Positions 1 through 9,834 of a stretch of 64,000 bases of DNA are shown one piece after another. Position 1 is the first letter of the stretch; each line of letters begins with the position of its first letter. The position numbers and the translations under genes were made by a program. This stretch comes from Stenotrophomonas maltophilia. GTDB taxonomy: Bacteria; Pseudomonadota; Gammaproteobacteria; Xanthomonadales; Xanthomonadaceae. The DNA lies in contig NZ_CP037858.1 in the NCBI RefSeq assembly GCF_006974125.1, positions 1,922,001-1,986,000 on the forward strand. The letters are read 5' to 3'. The notes beneath the pieces are model-generated. The model was not told the origin of the DNA. It did no database searches and saw only the letters and a list, made by a program, of their open reading frames with translations.

Positions 1-135
1 CGGGGAAAGCGGAGTCACGTGGTGCGGTCGGCAGGTCGATGGCGATAGACCGGCACGGTGCCGGGAGCGGCCCTCATTCTAGGCCAGAGCAGGCCGCGGG
101 TTGACGCAGGCCGGCCATGTTCGTCGCTCATTCGT
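1..135. other. Window edge, no gene seen
   Basis: Short stretch downstream of the minus-strand glycosyltransferase. I see no convincing reading frame, repeat or terminator; it may belong to a neighbour outside the window. Confidence 0.4.
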
Positions 136-1857
136 TCAGTCCGCATCCGGTGGCCCCTGCAGCCGGTACTCGCGCTCCCGCTCCTTCAGGTCAGGCACGC
201 AGGCTCCGGACACCGCCCCGGCGGGCACCAGCCACCAGCGACGGCGGTTGGATATGCCGGCCATCGCCGCCTGCGAACGATCAATGCACCCCTGCATGGC
301 ATCGTCATTCACCAGCAACCAGCGATGCCGGGGGGACAAGCGCTGCCAGCGCACGGCCGCCTGCAGCTGTTCATGCCAGCGGTTCTCGAATCCAAAGGTC
401 GCCGCGCGGCGGTCCGCCATCAGCAGATTCTGTTCCTTCCAGGCCACCAGCCCCAGCTCTGCGTCTGGCCCGAGACGCATGCCGACGTCACGCATCAGAC
501 CACGCGCAGAACTTGAATCATTCAGCAACGGGTAGCCGAACAGGCCGTAAAGCACCCAGGCCACGGCCAGGGTCGATACCAGCGCCAGATGGCTTCGACG
601 CCAGCCAGCCACCACCAGGCTCAAGCCACCCCATAGCCCCATCGCCAGGATCGTCCACGCCAATGCATCGGTGGCGCCGGGCGCCAATCCGCGTCCATGG
701 GCAAGGTTCACTTCGAAGCGCGGATCACCCAGCAAGGCGAGCGCCCCGACCAGGCTCAATCCCAGTGCCAGCAACGCGGCAAACCCTCCCAGTACCGACT
801 GCACATCCCGTCGCTTCAGCAGCCCGGGCAGCAGCGGTGCCAGCGCCAGGCAGAACATCGGCAGCGCCGGCAGGATGTAGACATCGCGCTTGCCCTGGGG
901 AATCGAGAAGAACAGCACGACCAGTACCCACCAGGCCAGCGGCAGCAGGTAGCGAGGGTCACGTCGGCGCAGGCGCCTGCGCCATGCGGGAATCGCCCAT
1001 GGCAGCGCCAGGAACGCCGGGATCCACATCGACGGCATCACGCCGAAGAAGTACCACCACGGCTGGTGATGGTCCCAGGACTGCGTGTAGCGGCGGGCCG
1101 TCTGCCGCACCAGGATGTCGTTGATGTAGGCGCGGTACTCGTCCGACCCGGTGCCCAGCGCGGCCAGCAGCATCGGCGCCAGCCACAGCGATACCGCCAG
1201 CAGGAAGGCCAGCGGTGCCAGCCAGAAGCGGCCATCGCGCGCGTGCAGGGAAACACGGGGCCACTGCAGGGCTGCAGCGATGGCTGCCGGCACGATCATC
1301 AGCAGCGCCAGCATGCCCACGCCCTTGGTGATCACCCCGATACCGGCAAAGAACCAGCCCAGCCACCACCAGCGCCAGGCCGGGCCCAGCAGCAGGTGGC
1401 GCAGCAGGCCATAGTTGGCCAGGGTGATGAACAGCACCAGCAGCGGATCGATCTGCGCCTTCTTCGCCTGGAAGGTGAACTGCAGCGCGAACAGCAGTGC
1501 CCATCCCGCGTACAGCCCTGCCTGCCGCGTCCACAGCCGGCGCCCCAGGTCGACCACGCACCACAGCGTGCCCAGTGCGGCCAGCAGCGAGGGCAGCAGG
1601 AAGGCCACGCGCCAGTGGCCAACCAGGCCGTACAGCGAGGCCTGCCACCACATCAGCATCGGCGGCTTGTCCGAATACAGCTCGGTACCGCGATGCGGGA
1701 ACAACCAGTAACCGCTGTCGACCATCTGCCTGGCCACCAGCGCGAAGCGTGGTTCGTCAGAGGGCCACGGATCGCGGAGACCGAGACCGGCCCCCAGCAC
1801 CAGCAGGGCCACCACCACGAACAACCACGTCTGGCGCGACGCGTGGGTTTTCAGCAT
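136..1857 (-). CDS. ArnT-like GT-C family glycosyltransferase (membrane)
   Basis: A 573-residue polytopic membrane protein of the dolichyl-phosphate-mannose mannosyltransferase/ArnT superfamily (PMT_2), expected to transfer a sugar from a polyprenyl-phosphate donor on the periplasmic side. The family pattern is clear: an N-terminal membrane segment, then the acidic first periplasmic loop DPWPSDEPRFALVARQM with the metal/donor-site Asp and Glu, then about ten hydrophobic segments and a soluble C-terminal part. It lies 23 bp after rsmB on the same strand and may be read through from def-fmt-rsmB. The substrate (lipid A, protein or another glycan) cannot be told from sequence, so no symbol is given. 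Confidence 0.85.
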   Translation of the reverse strand: MLKTHASRQTWLFVVVALLVLGAGLGLRDPWPSDEPRFALVARQMVDSGYWLFPHRGTELYSDKPPMLMWWQASLYGLVGHWRVAFLLPSLLAALGTLWCVVDLGRRLWTRQAGLYAGWALLFALQFTFQAKKAQIDPLLVLFITLANYGLLRHLLLGPAWRWWWLGWFFAGIGVITKGVGMLALLMIVPAAIAAALQWPRVSLHARDGRFWLAPLAFLLAVSLWLAPMLLAALGTGSDEYRAYINDILVRQTARRYTQSWDHHQPWWYFFGVMPSMWIPAFLALPWAIPAWRRRLRRRDPRYLLPLAWWVLVVLFFSIPQGKRDVYILPALPMFCLALAPLLPGLLKRRDVQSVLGGFAALLALGLSLVGALALLGDPRFEVNLAHGRGLAPGATDALAWTILAMGLWGGLSLVVAGWRRSHLALVSTLAVAWVLYGLFGYPLLNDSSSARGLMRDVGMRLGPDAELGLVAWKEQNLLMADRRAATFGFENRWHEQLQAAVRWQRLSPRHRWLLVNDDAMQGCIDRSQAAMAGISNRRRWWLVPAGAVSGACVPDLKEREREYRLQGPPDAD

Positions 1858-1880
1858 GGGACTCGAAACGGCAGCGGGGG

Positions 1881-3212
1881 TCAGGCTGCTTTTATCAGAC
1901 GCGCGTAGAAGAAACCGTCAGCATCGTTGTCACCGGGCAGTCGCTGGCGTGCCACGCCTTCGCAATCCACGCCGAATGCATCGCCCAGCGGCTGCGCCAC
2001 GGCGTCCGGATGCCACTTCAGGAACGCACGCACCTGATCGATGTTCTCGGCGCGCAGGATCGAGCAGGTGGCATACAGCAGCACGCCGCCCGGGCGCAGC
2101 ATCGACCAGCAGGCTTCCAGCAGGCGCGCCTGCACGCCCACCAGTGCATCGATGTCCTCGGCGCGACGGTGGAACATCACATCCGGCTGGCGGCGGATCA
2201 CGCCCGTGGCCGAACACGGCGCATCCAGCAGGATCGCGTCGAACGGCGCGCCGTCCCACCACGAGCCGGGATCGCTGGCATCGGCGACCAGGGTCTGCGC
2301 ATGTTCGCCCACACCGGTGCGGGTGTAGGTGTCACGCGCACGCGCGAGCCGGCGCGCGTCGATGTCCAGCGCCAGCAGGCGCAGGCTGGGGTCACGCTCC
2401 AGCAGGTGCGCCGACTTGCCGCCGGGGGCCGCGCAGGCATCCAGCACGCGGGCACCGGTCGCGGGCGCCAGCGCATCGGCCGCGCATTGCGCCGACAGAT
2501 CCTGCACCGACAGCGCGCCCTCGCCGAAGCCCGGCAGCTGGTTCACGGCAACGGGGGCCGCCAGGCGCAGCGCATCGGCGCACAGTGCAGTGGCTTCAGC
2601 AGCTATGCCGGCCTCGGCCAGCGTCGCCAGGGCCTTGTCGCGACCACCGTGCTGGCGGTTGGCACGCAGCCACAACGGCGCGGGTTGCAGGCTGGCGCTG
2701 AAGATCGCTTCGGCCTGCGCCGGCCAATCGCGTTCGATCGCATCAGCCAACCATTCCGGGAAGGCATCGCGCGCAGGCTGTTCAGGGAACCCCTCGCGCT
2801 GGGCGCGGCGCAGGATCGCGTTGACCAGGCCAGCCTGGCGCTCACGGCCCAGTGCACGCGCGGCATCGACCGTGGCCGACAGCGCCGCGTGAGCAGGCAG
2901 TTCGAGCACGTCCAGCTGGGCGAAGCCGACCATCAGCAACGTGCGCAGGTCGGCATCGCGCGCCGACAGCGGCTTCTGCATCCAGGCCTGCAAGGCCGCG
3001 TCATAGGTGCTGCGACGGCGCAGCACAGCAAAACACAGGGCTTCCAGCAGCGCGCGGTCGCGGCTGTCGGCCAGCTTCGGCAGTGCCCAGGCTAGTTCGG
3101 CCTTCAGCGAACGGCCGCGGGTGAACACCTGTGCCAGTACGCGTGCAGCCAGCATGCGCGTGGCCGCGCCCGGTGCCGCCTTGGCGACGGAGAAATCGCT
3201 CTGCTTGGACAC
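1881..3212 (-). CDS. 16S rRNA (cytosine-967-C5)-methyltransferase RsmB
   Basis: SAM-dependent methyltransferase (443 aa) that makes m5C967 in 16S rRNA. The N-terminal third is the NusB-like RNA-binding domain (residues about 15-145). The catalytic part shows the SAM loop [18 protein letters not shown], the [15 protein letters not shown] motif and YATCSI, which carry the two cysteines typical of RsmB/Sun enzymes. Length matches the family. It starts 3 bp after the fmt stop, the classical fmt-rsmB operon, so it is probably cotranscribed and perhaps translationally coupled. Confidence 0.95.
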   Translation of the reverse strand: MSKQSDFSVAKAAPGAATRMLAARVLAQVFTRGRSLKAELAWALPKLADSRDRALLEALCFAVLRRRSTYDAALQAWMQKPLSARDADLRTLLMVGFAQLDVLELPAHAALSATVDAARALGRERQAGLVNAILRRAQREGFPEQPARDAFPEWLADAIERDWPAQAEAIFSASLQPAPLWLRANRQHGGRDKALATLAEAGIAAEATALCADALRLAAPVAVNQLPGFGEGALSVQDLSAQCAADALAPATGARVLDACAAPGGKSAHLLERDPSLRLLALDIDARRLARARDTYTRTGVGEHAQTLVADASDPGSWWDGAPFDAILLDAPCSATGVIRRQPDVMFHRRAEDIDALVGVQARLLEACWSMLRPGGVLLYATCSILRAENIDQVRAFLKWHPDAVAQPLGDAFGVDCEGVARQRLPGDNDADGFFYARLIKAA

Positions 3213-3215
3213 CGC

Positions 3216-4139
3216 TTATGCCCCCACGCGCAGATCGCGGCGAGCGTTGAGGTAGTCGGCAGCGGTGATCGCCTTGCCGCCTTCACGCTGCAGCACGCGC
3301 AGGCGCAGCGTGCCCTGGCCACAGGCAATGTCGATGCCGTCGCGGCCGGCGGCCAGCACGGTGCCCGGTGCCTGGCCGTGGTCCGCCTCCAGCGCCACCG
3401 CGCCATGGATGCGCACCCGTTCACCGGCCAGCGTCGCCTCGGCGATCGGCCACGGATTGAACGCGCGCACGGTACGCGCCAGCGCACCGGCGCCCTGCGC
3501 CCAGTCCAGTCTGGCTTCGGCCTTGTCCAGCTTGTGCGCGTAGGTCACGCCCTGTTCCGGCTGCGGCCGCGCGATCGGCTTGATGCCTGCGCGCAGCAGG
3601 CCCAGGCCGTCGGACAGCACCTGTGCGCCCAGCTCGGCCAGCTTGTCGTGCAGCTGGCCGCCGGTATCGGTGGCGGCGATCGGCAGTTCCTGGTGCAGCA
3701 GCACCGGGCCGGTATCCAGGCCAGCTTCCATCTGCATCAGGCACACCCCGGTCTTCGCGTCACCGGCCTGGATCGCACGCTGGATCGGCGCGGCGCCGCG
3801 CCAGCGCGGCAGCAGCGAGGCATGCACGTTCCAGCAACCATGGGTCGGGATGGCCAGCACTGCCTTGGGCAGGATCAGGCCATAGGCCACCACCACCATC
3901 AGGTCCGGCTGCAGGTCACGCAGCTGCTGCTGGGCGGCCGCGTCCTTCAGCGACTCCGGCTGGTAGACCGGAATGCCACGGGCCACGGCTTCGAGCTTGA
4001 CCGGCGAAGGCGCCAGGCCACGGCCACGGCCGGCCGGGCGATCAGGCTGGGTATAGACCGCCACGACCTCATGATGACGCGCAGCCGCGCGCAGCGACGA
4101 CACCGCGAATTCCGGCGTACCGGCAAAGACAATCCTCAT
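3216..4139 (-). CDS. Methionyl-tRNA formyltransferase
   Basis: Formylates initiator Met-tRNA with 10-formyl-THF (307 aa). The start is placed at the ATG giving [13 protein letters not shown], the invariant family beginning; a 32-residue in-frame extension upstream has no family resemblance. Visible landmarks are the folate-binding/catalytic stretch [17 protein letters not shown] (catalytic Asn and His) and GLDTGPVL, followed by the C-terminal OB-fold tRNA-binding domain. It sits between def, upstream, and rsmB, downstream: the standard set for starting translation with formyl-Met and trimming it afterwards. Confidence 0.96.
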   Translation of the reverse strand: MRIVFAGTPEFAVSSLRAAARHHEVVAVYTQPDRPAGRGRGLAPSPVKLEAVARGIPVYQPESLKDAAAQQQLRDLQPDLMVVVAYGLILPKAVLAIPTHGCWNVHASLLPRWRGAAPIQRAIQAGDAKTGVCLMQMEAGLDTGPVLLHQELPIAATDTGGQLHDKLAELGAQVLSDGLGLLRAGIKPIARPQPEQGVTYAHKLDKAEARLDWAQGAGALARTVRAFNPWPIAEATLAGERVRIHGAVALEADHGQAPGTVLAAGRDGIDIACGQGTLRLRVLQREGGKAITAADYLNARRDLRVGA

Positions 4140-4179
4140 GGCTACCCCACTTGCAGGATGGATTCGTGCAGGAAAGAAA

Positions 4180-4250
4180 ACGGCGCCGTCGGCCGGCGCC
4201 GTACAGCCCGCGCGAGCCGCGCAGGCACGGGCCACCCGAAGGGTGGCCCG
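4180..4250. other. Two GC-rich hairpins between def and fmt
   Basis: Inverted repeat cggcgcc/ggcgccg at about 4180-4200 and a 10-bp stem cgggccaccc/gggtggcccg at 4228-4250. Neither has a T-run on the minus strand, so partial attenuation or mRNA processing between def and fmt is more likely than full termination. Confidence 0.4.
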
Positions 4251-4259
4251 GATTGGCGA

Positions 4260-4772
4260 TCACGCCACGTGCTTGCGCTGCTTGGCCAGCTTCTTGCGCA
4301 CCATCTCGCGCTTGAGTGGCGACAGATAGTCGATGAACAGCTTGCCGTCCAGGTGATCCATCTCGTGCTGGATGCAGGTGGCCAGCACTTCGCCGGCTTC
4401 CATCTGCTGTTCCTGGCCGCTGCGGTCCAGGTACTTCACGGTGATGGTGTCGGCACGGGTGACGTCGGCGAAGATGCCCGGAACCGACAGGCAGCCTTCC
4501 TGGTACACCCGGCCCCCGTCCTTGGCGACGATTTCCGGATTGATGAACACGTGCGGTTCATTCTTTTCTTCGCTGACGTCGATGACCATGAAGCGCTTGT
4601 GCACGTCCACCTGGGTGGCGGCCAGGCCGATGCCCGGGGCGTCGTACATGGTCAGGAACATGTTGTCGATCAGTTCCTGGAAGGCCGGCGAGGTGACTTC
4701 GGCGGCTTCGATCAACGCGGCCTTGGTACGCAGGCGCGGATCGGGGAACTCGAGAATGGGGAGAAGGGCCAT
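4260..4772 (-). CDS. Peptide deformylase
   Basis: Metal-dependent amidase (170 aa) that removes the formyl group from nascent N-terminal Met. All three motifs are present: GIGLAATQ (motif 1), EGCLSVPG with the metal-ligand Cys (motif 2) and QHEMDHLDG, the HExxH with two His ligands and catalytic Glu (motif 3). The ATG giving [15 protein letters not shown] was chosen because the family starts there; an upstream in-frame start adds 19 unrelated residues. First gene of the def-fmt-rsmB block, divergent from the LysM gene. Confidence 0.96.
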   Translation of the reverse strand: MALLPILEFPDPRLRTKAALIEAAEVTSPAFQELIDNMFLTMYDAPGIGLAATQVDVHKRFMVIDVSEEKNEPHVFINPEIVAKDGGRVYQEGCLSVPGIFADVTRADTITVKYLDRSGQEQQMEAGEVLATCIQHEMDHLDGKLFIDYLSPLKREMVRKKLAKQRKHVA

Positions 4773-4832
4773 GGCTGTTTCCGGATAGGGGGCCGGCACG
4801 CCGGCATACGTCGCAGATTCTAGCTCCAACGC

Positions 4833-4863
4833 TTGCCTTGCGCCCCGGTTTCTGGACTATAGT
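4833..4863 (+). promoter_or_regulatory. Candidate promoter of the LysM/tsaP-like gene
   Basis: A good -10 (TATAGT, 4858-4863) preceded by TTGCCT (4833-4838) at 19 bp, a little long. It lies in the divergent region with def, 36 bp before the LysM gene start. Confidence 0.45.
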
Positions 4864-4898
4864 GCGCGGACCTGCTGGGGAATCAGGGCTTCACACCT

Positions 4899-6032
4899 AT
4901 GTTGCTTCGTTTTCGTACGGTCGTCGCCGCGGCGATGCTGACCGTGGCTGCCTATGCTACCGCCGTGGAAGTGAATGGCGGGCACCCGGACACCTATGTG
5001 GTCCGAAAAGGGGATACGTTGTGGGATATCGCCGCACGTTTCCTGCAGAAGCCGTGGCTGTGGCCGGAGATCTGGCAGGCCAATCCGCAGATCGCCAACC
5101 CGCACCTGATCTATCCCGGTGACGTCCTGAGCCTGGCCTATCTGGACCGGGTGACCATGGCAGCCCAGCCCGGCCCGCGCCAGGAGGCCCCGATCGACGC
5201 CATTCCGCTGGCCCAGGTCGAGCCGTTCCTGAAGCAGCTGAGCGTGGTCGACAGCATCGAGCAGCTGCCCTACGTGGCCGGCCTGGAAGAAGAACGCCTG
5301 CGTGCCACCAGCGGCCACGCCGTCTATGTGCGCCTGGCCGACGCCCAGGTGGGCCAGCGCTGGGCGGTCGTCCGCCCGACCGTTCGCTACGCCCAGCCCA
5401 AGCCAACCGAGGATCTGACCGCCAACGGCGACGTCACCCCGGGCAGCGGCAACCTGTGGCGCGCCTACAGCGCACCGAACCACCGCCGCGGCGTGCTCGG
5501 CTATGAGCTGTCCCAGGTCGCCACCGGCACCATCACCCATGTCGCCGGCGGCAAGGTCGAGGCGTCCACCCTGGTATTGGACAAGAACGAGGGTGGCCGC
5601 GAGGTGCGTGCCGGCGACCGCCTGGTGCCGATCGAGGCCAAGCCGTACGACCTGCAGTTCGTGCCCCATGTCCCCGCCGCCGGTGTCGAGGGCGTCGACG
5701 TACGCGTGCTGGCCGTCACCGACATGTTCACCGCCGGCGGCCCCCGCGACGTGATCGCGATTTCGGCTGGTCGCACGCAGGGCGTGGACAATGGAACCGT
5801 GTTCTCGCTGTGGCGCCCGGGCCGCCATGTGGCGCACCGCATGAAGTACCCGAACTCGTCGCGCTCGGACGATTCGCTCAGCACCGGCGCCGGCCGGGTC
5901 TCGCTGCCGGACGAGTACGCGGCGCATGCCATGGTGTTCCGCACCTTCGACAATGTCAGCTACGCGCTGGTGATGCAGGGCGTCAAGCCGGTACGCGTGG
6001 GGTACAACGCCCTGCACCCGGATGCGAAGTAG
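4899..6032 (+). CDS. LysM-domain secreted protein, TsaP-like
   Basis: A 377-residue exported protein with a signal peptide (residues 1-22) and a LysM peptidoglycan-binding domain at about 31-82 (YVVRKGDTLWDIAARFL ... NPHLIYPGDVL). The remaining 290 residues resemble the conserved C-terminal region of TsaP, the pseudomonad/neisserial protein that anchors the type IV pilus secretin ring to peptidoglycan. Location next to dprA is also that of the Pseudomonas homologue. The stop codon TAG is the TAG of a SMAG terminal GTAG, so the repeat starts inside the last sense codon. TsaP function is inference from family and context. Confidence 0.8.
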   Translation: MLLRFRTVVAAAMLTVAAYATAVEVNGGHPDTYVVRKGDTLWDIAARFLQKPWLWPEIWQANPQIANPHLIYPGDVLSLAYLDRVTMAAQPGPRQEAPIDAIPLAQVEPFLKQLSVVDSIEQLPYVAGLEEERLRATSGHAVYVRLADAQVGQRWAVVRPTVRYAQPKPTEDLTANGDVTPGSGNLWRAYSAPNHRRGVLGYELSQVATGTITHVAGGKVEASTLVLDKNEGGREVRAGDRLVPIEAKPYDLQFVPHVPAAGVEGVDVRVLAVTDMFTAGGPRDVIAISAGRTQGVDNGTVFSLWRPGRHVAHRMKYPNSSRSDDSLSTGAGRVSLPDEYAAHAMVFRTFDNVSYALVMQGVKPVRVGYNALHPDAK

Positions 6033-6066
6033 AGTCGACTGTGTAGAGTCGACTGTTGGTCGACTG
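6029..6066. repeat. SMAG-type GTAG palindrome, partially duplicated
   Basis: Two GTAG starts (6029 and 6043) each followed by AGTCGACTG, with the complementary GTCGACT arm at about 6059-6065. The first GTAG contains the stop codon of the LysM gene. Confidence 0.7.
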
Positions 6067-6121
6067 CGCTTCGTCCAGATCCTCGAAAACGCCCGCGCTG
6101 CGCGCGATGTTCGACTGGCAG

Positions 6122-6190
6122 CCGCCCCTGCAGGGGCGGTCTCCGGCAAACCCTGACGGTCACATGCGAAGGCGCCCTAGGGCGCCTTCG
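6122..6190. terminator. Two perfect palindromes between the LysM gene and dprA
   Basis: An 18-bp perfect palindrome (6122-6139, half-site ccgcccctg) and a 24-bp perfect palindrome (6167-6190, half-site cgaaggcgccct). The second sits 24 bp before the dprA start and ends in ttgtat only, so a weak or bidirectional terminator or an mRNA processing site are both possible. Confidence 0.45.
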
Positions 6191-6214
6191 TTGTATCCGG
6201 CCGATAGTGGGGGA

Positions 6215-7342
6215 ATGACCAGACAGGTGGATGAGGCGCTGCTGCGCCTGGTGATGGCAGGCGGCGCGCTGGCGCCACGGCGGGCCCTGCTGCAGGCCGC
6301 GGGCAACGCGGAGATTGCGATCGCGCAGGGGGCTGCGAACTGGCGCGCGCACGGTTGCACGCCAGAACAGTGCGCTGCACTGGAACGCCCCGACGCCCGC
6401 GCCTGGACCGTGGCACGGCACTGGCTGGAAGGCGACGACCACCATCTGCTGTCCTTCGCCGACACGGCCTTTCCACCGCCCCTGCGGGACGTCCCGAACC
6501 CGCCGCTGGCGCTGTTCGTGGCGGGCGATCCCAGCCTGGCCTGGCGCCCTTCGGTGGCACTGGTCGGCAGCCGCTCGCCAACCCCGGGAGGACGCGCGCT
6601 GGCCGCACGCTTTGCGAGCTGCTTCGTCGAGGCCGGACTGGCCGTAACCAGTGGCCTGGCGGCCGGCATCGACGCGGCCGCCCACCTGGCCACATTGGAG
6701 GCTGGCGGCTGCACAGTGGCGGTGATCGGGACCGGCCCTGACCGGGCCTATCCGGACAGCCACCAACGGTTGCAGGGGCGGATCGCCGCCGAGGGCGCGG
6801 TGCTCAGCGAGTACCTGCCGGGAACACCGGCACGCCCGGGCCACTTCCCTGCGCGCAACCGGCTGGTGGCCGGGCTGGCGCTGGCGACGGTGGTGGTCGA
6901 GGCCGCGCAGCGCTCCGGCGCCCTGATCACTGCGCGCCTGGCTGCCGAGGCGGGCCGCGAAGTCTGTGCCCTGCCCGGCTCGGTACTCAACCCACGCGCA
7001 GCGGGCTGCCACCGGCTGATCCGTGAAGGAGCCGCACTGGTCGAGCGCCCCGAGGAAGTGCTGGAACTGCTGGCCCCTGCCCTTCGCCAACAGCTGCCGG
7101 GCTTGCAATCACGGCTGGGCACCCCCACTGAACAGGCACCGCCGGCGCTCCTGCCGGCGCGCTGGGCCGACGACCCTGACTACCAGTGCTTGTGGCGGGC
7201 CCTGGACCACAACCCAAGCAGTATGGATTCACTGATCACGCGCTGTGGATTGACGGCGCCCCAGGTGTCCTCCATGCTGCTGGCCATGGAACTGGCGGGA
7301 ATCGTGGTGTGCGTACACGGCCGCTACTGTCGAACTCCCTAG
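6215..7342 (+). CDS. DNA-processing protein DprA (Smf)
   Basis: Single-stranded-DNA-binding, RecA-loading protein of natural transformation (375 aa). The Rossmann core is clear: [34 protein letters not shown] and ERSGALI-like [11 protein letters not shown] winged-helix domain (DprA_WH) occupies the last 65 residues. The ATG at 6215 was chosen because longer in-frame versions run through the upstream palindromes and repeats. smg follows 43 bp downstream, a conserved pair. Confidence 0.93.
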   Translation: MTRQVDEALLRLVMAGGALAPRRALLQAAGNAEIAIAQGAANWRAHGCTPEQCAALERPDARAWTVARHWLEGDDHHLLSFADTAFPPPLRDVPNPPLALFVAGDPSLAWRPSVALVGSRSPTPGGRALAARFASCFVEAGLAVTSGLAAGIDAAAHLATLEAGGCTVAVIGTGPDRAYPDSHQRLQGRIAAEGAVLSEYLPGTPARPGHFPARNRLVAGLALATVVVEAAQRSGALITARLAAEAGREVCALPGSVLNPRAAGCHRLIREGAALVERPEEVLELLAPALRQQLPGLQSRLGTPTEQAPPALLPARWADDPDYQCLWRALDHNPSSMDSLITRCGLTAPQVSSMLLAMELAGIVVCVHGRYCRTP

Positions 7343-7385
7343 TTTCTTCACCTCCACAGCGTCGCGCGACGCAGGCCGAGGGGCA

Positions 7386-7859
7386 ATGAAAGAGAGCATC
7401 CTGGACGTACTGCTGTACCTGTTTGAACACTATTTCAGCGAAGACGCGGACCTGATCCGTGACCGCGATTCGCTCCAGAACGGCCTGATCCAGGCCGGTT
7501 TCAGCCCAACCGAGATCAACAAGGCGTTCGACTGGCTCGACGCCCTGGCCGCGCAGCGGCCGAGCGTGGCCCAGGCACGGGTCGATGGCCCCGTGCGCGT
7601 CTACCACGGCCCCGAGCTGGACAAACTGGACGTGGAATGCCGCGGCTTCCTGCTGTACCTGGAACAGCACGGCATCCTCGACGCCGACCAGCGCGAACTG
7701 GTGCTGGACCGGGCGATGGCCCTGGACCAGGACGAACTGGACCTGGACGACCTGAAATGGGTCGTGCTGATGGTGCTGTTCAACCAGCCTGGGTCCGAAG
7801 CAGCCTATGCCTGGATGGAGACGCAGATGTTCATGGACGAGCCAGAACCCCTGCACTGA
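7386..7859 (+). CDS. Smg family protein (DUF494)
   Basis: A 157-residue acidic cytoplasmic protein recognised by its start [17 protein letters not shown] and full-length match to the Smg/DUF494 family, which almost always follows dprA. The biochemical role is not established; it sits between dprA and topA in many gammaproteobacteria. Confidence 0.92.
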   Translation: MKESILDVLLYLFEHYFSEDADLIRDRDSLQNGLIQAGFSPTEINKAFDWLDALAAQRPSVAQARVDGPVRVYHGPELDKLDVECRGFLLYLEQHGILDADQRELVLDRAMALDQDELDLDDLKWVVLMVLFNQPGSEAAYAWMETQMFMDEPEPLH

Positions 7860-7898
7860 CCGTACACTTGGGGGCATAGCGCATTCAGGAGCGTCCCC

Positions 7899-8657
7899 GT
7901 GAGCGAGTGGTTCCATGCAGAAGGCAACCGGCAGCAAGGTCCGCTGCCGGCGGAACAGTTGGTCGAGTTGTTCCGCAACAACCAGATCACCCTGGACACC
8001 CTGGTCTGGCGCGACGGCCTGCCGCAATGGCAGCCGTTGCGCACCGTCGTGGACGAACTCGGCCTGATCGTGCCGGCGCTGGACGCCGCCGCACCGCCGG
8101 TCGAACCCGAGCCTGAACCGGAACCTGTCGCACCGCCTCCGCCGCAGCCGCCGGTACTGCCGGCGTCCACGCCCTACGCCACCAGTGCATCGGCCACCAT
8201 CCTGCCTGCACCGAAAAAGAAACTGTCCGGCTGTGCGCTGACCGCCATCATCGGTGGTGGCCTGCTGCTGGTGCTGGTGCCGATCCTGGCCATCCTTGCC
8301 GCGATCGCGCTGCCGGCCTACAAGGATTACACCGTGCGCAGCAAAGTCGCCGGCGCCGTGGCCGCGCTGCAGCCGCTGAAAGACCAGGTGCAGCATTTCG
8401 CCGATGACGAAGGCCGCTGCCCGGGCGCCAATGACGCCGGCTTCCCGGCCCCGGGCGACTTCGCCCACGCGGGCCTGTCAGCCGTGAACATCGGCCGCTT
8501 CAACAACGGCCACTGCGGCATCGAAGCAACACTGGCGGTACCCGGCAAGGGCATCGACGGCGACCTGCTGTGGCTGGAATACGACCGTGACAGTGGCCGC
8601 TGGGAATGCAGCGGCGAAAGCGACGACAAGTACCTGCCGCAGTCGTGCCGCGGCTGA
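7899..8657 (+). CDS. GYF_2-domain membrane protein with type IV pilin-like C-terminal half
   Basis: 252 residues with an unusual architecture. Residues 1-50 are a GYF_2 (DUF4339) domain (WFHAEGNRQQGPLPAEQLVEL). Residues 66-88 are a Pro/Glu linker. Residues 112-138 form one membrane segment ending AILAAIALPAYKDYTVRSKV, matching the helix-alpha1 end of type IVa major pilins. The C-terminus carries four cysteines (174, 206, 237, 250) and ends WECSGESDDKYLPQSCR, like the pilin disulfide loop. The prepilin peptidase site (G then FTLIE) is absent, so it is probably not processed into a pilus. The neighbour downstream shares the GYF_2 module. Function unknown; a membrane-held pilin-fold sensor or adaptor is an inference. 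Confidence 0.85.
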   Translation: MSEWFHAEGNRQQGPLPAEQLVELFRNNQITLDTLVWRDGLPQWQPLRTVVDELGLIVPALDAAAPPVEPEPEPEPVAPPPPQPPVLPASTPYATSASATILPAPKKKLSGCALTAIIGGGLLLVLVPILAILAAIALPAYKDYTVRSKVAGAVAALQPLKDQVQHFADDEGRCPGANDAGFPAPGDFAHAGLSAVNIGRFNNGHCGIEATLAVPGKGIDGDLLWLEYDRDSGRWECSGESDDKYLPQSCRG

Positions 8658-8706
8658 GCCGCGCGCATGCCAGCACCTCCATGGACGATCCAACAGGGAA
8701 CATGCA

Positions 8707-9642
8707 ATGACTGATGAGTGGTATTACGCCGAGGGACAGCAGCGCCAGGGCCCGCTGCCGGTGCAGGAGATCCGCCAGCGCTTCCAGCGCGGCCAGTTGA
8801 ACCTGGACACCCTGGTCTGGCGCGAAGGCATGGACCAGTGGGCGGCGCTGCGCCAGGTGGTCGACGAGCTCGGGCTGCAGACCCTGGCCGATGCAAGTAC
8901 CACCGCAGGCAGTGGCGGTTTCGATCTGCGCAACGACTATGCGGCCATCGACAACGGTACCGCGCCGCTGCCCGGCACCGGTGCCCTCAGCAGCTCGCCC
9001 TACAGCGCCCCGGCAGCGCTCGGTGCCGGCGCCCATGCGCAGCCGGTGGTCGGCGGCGAAGTCGTCTATGCGGGCTTCTGGAAGCGCGTGGCAGCCTACG
9101 TGATCGACTACTTCGTGCTGGTCATCCCCGGCAGCATCATCGGCGTCATCCTCGGCGTGATCCTCGGCGCCGGCATGGGTGCGGTGGGCAGTGACGAGTC
9201 GGCCATCGAGATCGTGGCGCAGCTGGCCAGTGCACTGATCAACTTCGCCATCGGCATGGCGTACTACACCTGGTTCCATGCCTCGAAGGGCGGCGCCACG
9301 CTGGGCAAGATGGCGGTCGGCATCAAGGTCGTGCGCGGCAACGGCGAGCGCCTGACCAAGGCCCGCGCGTTCGGTCGTTACTGGGCCATGCTGCTGAGCA
9401 GCTTCACCCTCGGCATCGGTTTCCTGATGGCGGCCTTCACCGAGCGCAAGCAGGGCCTGCATGACATGATCTGCGACACCCTGGTGGTCGACCGCTGGGC
9501 CTACACCGACCAGCCCCACCTGCAGCGCCGCGAGCTGGGCACCGTGACCGTGCTGGTGCTGGTGTTGACCGGCCTGCTGTCGCTGGTGGGCCTGGCGCTG
9601 CTGGTGTTCGCGGTCGGCTTCATCGCCAAGATGGCCTCCTGA
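8707..9642 (+). CDS. GYF_2-RDD domain membrane protein
   Basis: 311 residues. Residues 1-55 are a GYF_2 domain (WYYAEGQQRQGPLPVQEI) closely similar to that of the preceding gene. After a low-complexity linker, residues 115-311 form an RDD domain with three or more membrane segments (AGFWKRVAAYVIDYFVLVI, the GGATLGKMAVGIKVV signature, and a C-terminal hydrophobic helix). The ATG at 8707 was chosen because GYF_2 homology starts there. It lies 49 bp after the GYF_2/pilin-like gene, probably cotranscribed. RDD proteins are membrane proteins of mostly unknown function; transport has been proposed for some. Confidence 0.88.
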   Translation: MTDEWYYAEGQQRQGPLPVQEIRQRFQRGQLNLDTLVWREGMDQWAALRQVVDELGLQTLADASTTAGSGGFDLRNDYAAIDNGTAPLPGTGALSSSPYSAPAALGAGAHAQPVVGGEVVYAGFWKRVAAYVIDYFVLVIPGSIIGVILGVILGAGMGAVGSDESAIEIVAQLASALINFAIGMAYYTWFHASKGGATLGKMAVGIKVVRGNGERLTKARAFGRYWAMLLSSFTLGIGFLMAAFTERKQGLHDMICDTLVVDRWAYTDQPHLQRRELGTVTVLVLVLTGLLSLVGLALLVFAVGFIAKMAS

Positions 9643-9710
9643 ACGGCCATCCTCACGCCTGGCTGCTTGACACGGGCTGGCCGGGCGTGATTCCTCTAAT
9701 AAGGTGAACC

Positions 9711-9745
9711 TGAACGCCCGGCACATTACCGGGCGTTCAGTTTAT
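9711..9745 (+). terminator. Rho-independent-type terminator
   Basis: An 11-bp perfect stem (tgaacgcccgg / ccgggcgttca) with a 7-nt loop, followed by gtttat, just after the RDD gene and before topA. The T-run is short. Confidence 0.6.
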
Positions 9746-9834
9746 GGATTTGCGCGTGGCCGCTTCACTAATGCGGCCATTTGCTCCACCCTAGCGGCCC
9801 CTTCCTCACGGTTCGCCCCACAGACCCTGCTGCC

